Origin: Nitrososphaerota archaeon | GTDB lineage: Archaea; Thermoproteota; Nitrososphaeria; Nitrososphaerales; Nitrosopumilaceae | Length of the DNA: 9,283 nt | Assembly (NCBI GenBank): GCA_028867235.1 | Contig: JAGWGS010000040.1 | Span: forward strand, 1-9,283 | Reading direction: 5' to 3' | Shown: piece by piece, positions 5,625 through 9,283 of the stretch | Layout: the number at the start of each line of letters is the position of its first letter | Position numbering within the stretch: the first letter of the stretch is position 1 | Position numbers and translations under genes: made by a program | The notes under the pieces: model-generated | The model's input: the letters and a program-made list of their open reading frames with translations, nothing else | Database searches by the model: none | Told to the model about the DNA's origin: nothing

Positions 5625-7073
5625 TTGCAATTGAGCAAGGAAATAGGAATTACATCTAAAAAGAATGAAGATTTTAGTGAATGGTATACTCAGGTAGTAT
5701 TAAAAGCACATCTTGCTGATTATGCACCAGTAAAAGGCTTGATTGTTTTAAGACCATATGGTTATTCAATATGGGAATCACTCAAGTTATCACTTGATCA
5801 AAAATTGAAAGCAACTGGCCACGAAAATGGATTTCTCCCAGTTCTGATACCAGAATCATTACTTAGTAAAGAATCGGATCATTTTGCAGGTTTTACTCCA
5901 GAAGTATTCTGGGTCACCCATTCTGGAGAAACAGAAATAGGAGACAGACTTGCTTTGAGGCCAACTTCAGAAGCACTAGCATATTCCATGTATTCAAAAT
6001 GGATAAAGAGTTGGAGAGATCTTCCAGTTAAGATCAATTTTTGGAATACCGCATTAAGAGCAGAGATCAAGGCTACCAAGCCATTTTTGCGAACATCTGA
6101 ATTCCTATGGCAAGAAGGGCATACAGTACACACTACCAGAGAAGAAGCCGAAAACGAGGTCATAGAAATACTTGAAATGTACAAAAAAACAGTCGAAGAA
6201 GAATTAGCTATTCCAGTAATCACTGGCAAGAAGAGTGACAAGGAAAAATTTGTAGGAGCAGTGTATACTACAACGATGGAATCCATAATGCCAGATGGTA
6301 AGGCGTTACAAATGGGAACATCTCATTTCTTGGGACAGAATTTTTCAAAACCATTTGATGTGAAGTTTTTAGATAAACAGAATGTAGAAACATTTGCTTG
6401 GCAAACATCATGGGGTGTCTCATGGAGACTAATAGGAGCACTGATTATGATTCACGGAGATGATAAAGGACTAGTTCTGCCACCACGAGTTGCCCCAATA
6501 CAAACAGTCATTGTTCCAATATACTATTCACCATCAGATATGAAATTAGTATTGGATAAAGCAACAGAGATAAAAGAAATCCTGGCAAGACATAATCTTC
6601 GTGTTCACATAGACTCACGAGACGAGGTAACTCCAGGATACAAATTCCATGATTGGGAGATGAAAGGAGTTCCATTGAGAATAGAAATAGGACCAAAAGA
6701 TATTACAAAAGGAAAAATGGTTCTAGTCAGACGAGACAGTCTTAAAAAAAGCGACTTATCATTTGACGATACAGAAAATGGAGTAATTAACATGTTAAAT
6801 GACATTCAACAAAATCTTTTTGAAAATGCAAAATCTCTACTCAAAGAGAAGTCAAAACATGTAACAGACTTTGAGATCTTTAAGATAGAAATGGAGAAAG
6901 GGGCTTTTCTCCATTCACCTTGGTGTGGAAAACAGGAATGTGAGGAGGCCATAAAAGAAACCACAGGTGCAGATATCAGAGTCATCCCATTTGATGCCAA
7001 AAACAGTGATTCAAAATGTATTATTTGCAACAATGCAAGTACAACGACTGCAATTTTTGCGAGAAGCTACTAG
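5625..7073 (+). CDS. proS: Prolyl-tRNA synthetase, archaeal/eukaryotic type
   Basis: This class II aminoacyl-tRNA synthetase attaches proline to tRNA(Pro) using ATP. At 482 residues it has the short archaeal layout: catalytic core, anticodon-binding domain from about residue 290, and a C-terminal zinc module. Visible motifs are motif 1 around VLRPYGYSIW (41-50), the proline/ATP loop LRPTSEA (111-117), motif 2 around LRAEIKATKPFLRTSEFLWQ (144-163), and motif 3 SWRLIGALIMIHGDDKG (266-282). Zinc ligands are C434, C439, C465 and C468. The protein ends in the tyrosine typical of this type and has no bacterial editing (INS) domain. Two TTG codons, at 5625 and 5631, could start it; the second gives the more usual MSKEIGITSK and lies a little better from a weak TATA-like TTAGTATAA at 5604-5612. 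The two starts differ by only two residues. Confidence 0.95.
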   Translation: MQLSKEIGITSKKNEDFSEWYTQVVLKAHLADYAPVKGLIVLRPYGYSIWESLKLSLDQKLKATGHENGFLPVLIPESLLSKESDHFAGFTPEVFWVTHSGETEIGDRLALRPTSEALAYSMYSKWIKSWRDLPVKINFWNTALRAEIKATKPFLRTSEFLWQEGHTVHTTREEAENEVIEILEMYKKTVEEELAIPVITGKKSDKEKFVGAVYTTTMESIMPDGKALQMGTSHFLGQNFSKPFDVKFLDKQNVETFAWQTSWGVSWRLIGALIMIHGDDKGLVLPPRVAPIQTVIVPIYYSPSDMKLVLDKATEIKEILARHNLRVHIDSRDEVTPGYKFHDWEMKGVPLRIEIGPKDITKGKMVLVRRDSLKKSDLSFDDTENGVINMLNDIQQNLFENAKSLLKEKSKHVTDFEIFKIEMEKGAFLHSPWCGKQECEEAIKETTGADIRVIPFDAKNSDSKCIICNNASTTTAIFARSY

Positions 7074-7144
7074 AAATGATCATATGCCGGTACAACATGG
7101 CAATTACACATCATATTTACAGCATTATGGCGGCTATATAACAA

Positions 7145-7453
7145 ATGTCTGGAACAAGTTCATACAGAGATAGGATTTACATAATAAAAGATATCATAAT
7201 TACTCTAGTTCAATATGGAGAATTGAATCAAACTGCATTAGTGAGTTTTTGTGGATTAAATTTGAAAAAACACAAATCCATACTTGATGAATTAGAATCA
7301 AACAATCTTATTCAAAGCGAAGAGAGACGTTTGGGCAAACGCATCATTACAATATACAAACCTACAGCAAGAGGAATCGAGTTTTGTAGAACAATATTAG
7401 AACCCTATGAAACGTTATTTCCAAGAAAAAAACAGGATCAGAAAGAAATCTAA
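7145..7453 (+). CDS. Small winged-helix DNA-binding regulator
   Basis: This 102-residue protein fits the archaeal winged helix-turn-helix family (HTH_45-like), often numerous in Nitrososphaeria. An N-terminal helix (residues 8-24, RDRIYIIKDIIITLVQYG) is followed by the HTH (about 26-53, with LNQTALVSFCGLNLKKHKSI), a beta wing (58-71, SEERRLGKRIITIY), and a C-terminal helix with TARGIEFCRTILEPYE, where such proteins often dimerise. The tail is basic. The target is unknown. The ATG is fixed by an in-frame TAA two codons upstream. A weak TATA-like ATATTTAC at 7113-7120 lies about 28 nt before it, in the 71 bp gap after proS, which holds nothing else I can name. Its stop codon overlaps that of the convergent membrane-protein gene. 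Confidence 0.8.
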   Translation: MSGTSSYRDRIYIIKDIIITLVQYGELNQTALVSFCGLNLKKHKSILDELESNNLIQSEERRLGKRIITIYKPTARGIEFCRTILEPYETLFPRKKQDQKEI

Positions 7454-7830
7454 TCTTGATCTAAACCGTATTGCGATGCAATTTTTTTATCTAGATCATC
7501 TTTTTGTTGCAGGTATTCGTGATATTTTTTATTCCATGATTTCAATGCAACATATTGTCGTATACCCGTAATCATCCAAATAGAAGATAGTGATATAATT
7601 ACCCCCAACAATATGCCAAGAGCTATACCAAATTCATATTCCCGTTCAAGCACTATGAAAAAATGCGGGTGCGTAATGAGAAATATTGACAACCCTATTG
7701 CAAAAGGAGCTAGGATAAAACCAGAAAGTGATACTCCAAGAAGTATTTTTCTAATTTCAAGTATTTTACTGATAAAGTTATCCATTAGATCAAGTACATC
7801 CCGACGAGAGGACTGAGTATCATCACTCAT
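7450..7830 (-). CDS. Small two-TM membrane protein of unknown function
   Basis: This 126-residue protein has a polar N-terminus (MSDDTQSSRRD), an amphipathic stretch, two hydrophobic segments at about 29-52 and 67-90, and a charged, probably coiled-coil C-terminus (about 96-120) rich in Lys, Glu and Gln. The loop between the membrane segments is short (about 53-66) and acidic. By the positive-inside rule, with R26/K28 before TM1 and R91/K97/K101/K102 after TM2, both ends would face the cytosol. I see no catalytic motif. It lies 60 bp downstream of the cupredoxin-like gene on the same strand, after a T6 run that may end that transcript. Its TAG stop overlaps the TAA of the winged-helix gene within the four bases CTAA. 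Confidence 0.72.
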   Translation of the reverse strand: MSDDTQSSRRDVLDLMDNFISKILEIRKILLGVSLSGFILAPFAIGLSIFLITHPHFFIVLEREYEFGIALGILLGVIISLSSIWMITGIRQYVALKSWNKKYHEYLQQKDDLDKKIASQYGLDQD

Positions 7831-7868
7831 TACAATACAAGCCTTCCATCAGAGGCTACAAACTTTGT

Positions 7869-7874
7869 AAAAAA
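7869..7874 (-). terminator. Probable oligo-T terminator of the cupredoxin-like gene
   Basis: Six consecutive T's on the minus strand begin 17 nt after the TAA stop, without a strong hairpin, the usual form of archaeal intrinsic termination. The same AT stretch (AAATATTTTTTAC) could supply a TATA element for the downstream membrane-protein gene. Confidence 0.4.
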
Positions 7875-7890
7875 TATTTTGTAAATCAAT

Positions 7891-8385
7891 TTATGGATCA
7901 ACTGTAAGTGTACCTTTCATTTCAGGATGGATTGTAGAATAGTATGAATAGGTCCCATCTTTATCAGCAAGGAAAGTGATTGTTTGAGCTTCAAAGTACT
8001 TCAAATGTCGCGTGTGAACATTAAAAGCATCAATGTTCAAATCCTGATCAGATCCCGTATCCTTATCTTCATTTATCACGTGTAATGATACTAACGTTCC
8101 TTTAGGAACATGGATTGAGGGATCTATGTTGACACCAGATATAGCCTTCTTTCCAGTCTTGGTAGATTGTTCATCATATGCATATCCTTGATCATTATGT
8201 ATTGCCAAAATGTAAACATTAGTAGCGGTTGCAAATACAGGATGATCCACATTAACAGGCGTTGCAGATTCCCACAAATAGTAGACACCTCCTGCCACAG
8301 CAATTGCGATAACTGCAATGGTTATTACTAGGCCTTTAGAAATTGGACTAGAACTTCCTTTCTTCTGTTTCTTAGTCAACAACAA
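7891..8385 (-). CDS. Membrane-anchored cupredoxin-fold protein with altered copper site
   Basis: This 164-residue protein has a basic N-terminus (KKQKKG), one hydrophobic anchor at about 18-37, then an extracytoplasmic cupredoxin-like domain. The C-terminal strand-loop GTYSYYSTIHPEMKG (144-158) matches the type 1 copper loop Y-C-x-x-H-P-x-M-x-G of plastocyanin-like proteins, except that the cysteine position is S150. H153 and M156 remain. The first-histidine position, expected before DLNID, is Q114 in SDQDLNID; that assignment is by memory of related proteins. So the blue-copper site is probably absent or changed, and electron transfer is doubtful. Such proteins are abundant in ammonia-oxidising archaea as copper carriers. 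Three consecutive TTG codons (8385, 8382, 8379) can start it; all leave the anchor intact. The gene diverges from the collagen-stalk protease gene. Confidence 0.82.
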   Translation of the reverse strand: MLLTKKQKKGSSSPISKGLVITIAVIAIAVAGGVYYLWESATPVNVDHPVFATATNVYILAIHNDQGYAYDEQSTKTGKKAISGVNIDPSIHVPKGTLVSLHVINEDKDTGSDQDLNIDAFNVHTRHLKYFEAQTITFLADKDGTYSYYSTIHPEMKGTLTVDP

Positions 8386-8401
8386 AGTCAGTGATAGGTG
8401 T

Positions 8402-8412
8402 GTATATTTATG
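8402..8412 (-). promoter_or_regulatory. TATA box of the cupredoxin-like gene
   Basis: CATAAATATAC on the minus strand is centred about 22, 25 and 28 nt before the three consecutive TTG codons. A leaderless transcript starting at or near them fits, favouring the second or third TTG slightly. Confidence 0.5.
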
Positions 8413-8427
8413 TAATGATTACCCAAG

Positions 8428-8449
8428 TTTAGTAAAAGATATTACTAAA
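8428..8449. promoter_or_regulatory. Perfect inverted repeat in the divergent promoter region (candidate operator)
   Basis: TTTAGTAA and TTACTAAA are exact reverse complements (8-bp arms) around a 6-nt centre, AAGATA. The site is centred 54 nt before the cupredoxin-like gene and 102 nt before the protease ATG, just upstream of the cupredoxin TATA box. A dimeric regulator is the natural reading; a hairpin or chance symmetry in AT-rich DNA are alternatives. Confidence 0.45.
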
Positions 8450-8495
8450 AAGTTCATTTTCATAAGATGATAATTTTGAAGGAACAATTGATAGT

Positions 8496-8510
8496 AAAAT
8501 ATAATATTTT
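8496..8510 (+). promoter_or_regulatory. Probable TATA box of the collagen-stalk protease gene
   Basis: AAAATATAATATTTT is centred about 38 nt before the ATG, so transcription would begin near 8529 and leave a short leader. That leader would just hold the TGAGGT Shine-Dalgarno sequence. Confidence 0.45.
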
Positions 8511-8528
8511 GAACAACAAAATTTTCCC

Positions 8529-8534
8529 TGAGGT
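8529..8534 (+). promoter_or_regulatory. Shine-Dalgarno sequence of the protease gene
   Basis: TGAGGT lies 6 nt before the ATG at 8541 and fixes that start. It contrasts with the apparently leaderless genes elsewhere in the window. Confidence 0.55.
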
Positions 8535-8540
8535 TTTAAC

Positions 8541-9283
8541 ATGAAACGATTAGAAACAATACTCATAGGAATCATAATCTTACTTTCTGCCACAGTGGTG
8601 TTACAATACAGTAACAACAGAATTGTAGGCGATACATCGCAGGCAACTGTTCAAGGACCTCCTGGCCCACAGGGTCCACCTGGACCTCCGGGTCCACCTG
8701 GACCTCCTGGAACAGGAGACTCGTCTAGTTCCATAGTAATGGACTCTACACTTACACATATCTTCAAAAAGACTGAAAATTCTGTAGTTCAAATAACAAG
8801 CAGGGTATCTTCAGTTGATGACAGTGTAATAATTAACGGTCAGCCATTAGAAAATCAATCTACAAGATTAGGTTCAGGCTTTATTTATGACAAAGATGGG
8901 AGAATAATTACCAACAACCACGTGGTTGAGGGTTCAAAAACCGTTAATGTATCATTTATAGACGGCAATACATACACTGCAAAAGTCATAGGTACTGATC
9001 CAGGAAATGACATTGCAGTAATACAAATAATTGATAATTTCTCAGATGAGACACTTGTTCCTCTGACTCTTGGCAATTCATCAAACCTAGATGTAGGCCA
9101 ACAAGTCATAGCAATTGGCAACCCATTTGGACTTAGCGATACTATGACAACCGGAATAATTAGTCAAATAGGCAGATTACTTCCAAATGAAAATACTGCT
9201 GGATTTTCAATACCTGATGTAATACAAGTCGATGCAGCCATAAATCCAGGAAATTCTGGAGGACCATTACTAGACTTGAATGG
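8541..9283 (+). CDS. HtrA/DegP-type serine protease with collagen-like stalk, 3' end outside window
   Basis: The visible 247 residues form a membrane-anchored chymotrypsin-fold protease of the HtrA/DegP (S1C) family, which degrades or refolds damaged proteins outside the cytoplasmic membrane. A signal-anchor occupies residues 5-22. Residues 39-57 are six Gly-X-Y triplets plus a Gly (GPP GPQ GPP GPP GPP GPP G), a short collagen-like segment, followed by a Ser-rich linker. The protease domain begins near 70. The catalytic triad is complete: H127 (TNNHVVEG), D157 (GNDIAVIQ) and S239 (NPGNSGGPL), with the GSGFIY strand at 111-116. Any PDZ domain would lie past the window end. The ATG at 8541 has TGAGGT 6 nt before it. 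The reading frame is open to the last base. The gene diverges from the cupredoxin-like gene across 155 bp. Confidence 0.92.
   Translation, partial: MKRLETILIGIIILLSATVVLQYSNNRIVGDTSQATVQGPPGPQGPPGPPGPPGPPGTGDSSSSIVMDSTLTHIFKKTENSVVQITSRVSSVDDSVIINGQPLENQSTRLGSGFIYDKDGRIITNNHVVEGSKTVNVSFIDGNTYTAKVIGTDPGNDIAVIQIIDNFSDETLVPLTLGNSSNLDVGQQVIAIGNPFGLSDTMTTGIISQIGRLLPNENTAGFSIPDVIQVDAAINPGNSGGPLLDLN
8655..8711 (+). repeat. Collagen-like Gly-X-Y repeat segment, including a 2x18-bp tandem repeat
   Basis: The stretch encodes Gly-Pro-Pro/Gln triplets. Within it an 18-bp unit beginning GGTCCACCTGGACCTCC occurs twice in tandem (8673-8690 and 8691-8708), differing at only the last base. It is locally much richer in G and C than its surroundings. 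The near-identity suggests recent duplication or slippage, so the triplet number may vary between strains. Confidence 0.85.

Noticed and set aside
7074..7144. Possible tRNA or small RNA in the gap after proS
   Set aside because: No cloverleaf arms or T-loop consensus could be found in the 71 bases; only a weak TATA-like element.
7840..7857. Short hairpin AGCCT / AGGCT before the membrane-protein gene
   Set aside because: Only five paired bases with an 8-nt loop and no following T-run on either strand; too weak to call a terminator or riboswitch.
8673..8708. Two 18-bp direct repeats considered as a CRISPR or attachment site
   Set aside because: There is no spacer between the units and they lie in frame in a coding Gly-Pro-Pro stretch.
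8601..8792. Minus frame with repeated Arg-Arg-Ser-Arg-Trp-Thr
   Set aside because: The repeat is simply the reverse complement of the collagen-like coding repeat of the protease.
8885..9121. 78-codon minus frame opposite the protease domain
   Set aside because: It is antisense to the catalytic His and Asp region of a clearly coding frame and shows no motif of its own.

Overview
The window is AT-rich, densely coding DNA that looks like a Nitrososphaeria (Thaumarchaeota) genome, probably the Nitrosopumilales/Nitrosotalea side. Several things point that way: an archaeal-type prolyl-tRNA synthetase with a C-terminal Cys4 zinc module and terminal tyrosine; CofE of coenzyme F420 synthesis; a small archaeal winged-helix regulator; a membrane-anchored cupredoxin-like protein; and TATA boxes about 23-30 nt before start codons, the archaeal leaderless arrangement. 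No ammonia-oxidation genes, rRNA, tRNA, CRISPR array or insertion sequence is visible, so the taxon is an inference from gene content. No gene-free stretch exceeds 300 bases; the longest is the 155 bp divergent gap at 8386-8540.

Left part (1-5205). A 5'-truncated gene with a Cys/His-rich tail is followed by a thioredoxin reductase (trxB) on the + strand. TrxB ends exactly where a long co-directional minus-strand group ends. In transcription order that group is serB-like phosphatase, cofE, a PHP-domain phosphoesterase, a TusA-like sulfur carrier and a cysteine synthase-family PLP enzyme. The last two are 7 bp apart and almost certainly one operon. Serine supply (serB), sulfur relay (tusA), cysteine synthesis and dithiol redox (trxB) therefore sit close together. 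The TusA-like gene appears to start at a non-canonical AUU codon behind a good Shine-Dalgarno sequence.

Middle part (5206-7453). A divergent promoter region separates serB from a small four-cysteine protein of unknown function. Prolyl-tRNA synthetase follows closely, then a winged-helix regulator whose stop codon overlaps that of a convergent two-TM membrane protein.

Right part (7450-9283). Two extracytoplasmic genes diverge from a shared 155 bp region carrying a perfect 8-bp-arm inverted repeat. One is a membrane-anchored cupredoxin fold that appears to have lost its copper cysteine, and probably its first histidine. The other is an HtrA/DegP-type serine protease, cut by the window end, with a short collagen-like Gly-Pro-Pro stalk between its membrane anchor and its protease domain. 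The altered cupredoxin and the collagen-stalk protease are the most unusual items here, together with the AUU-initiated TusA-like gene.
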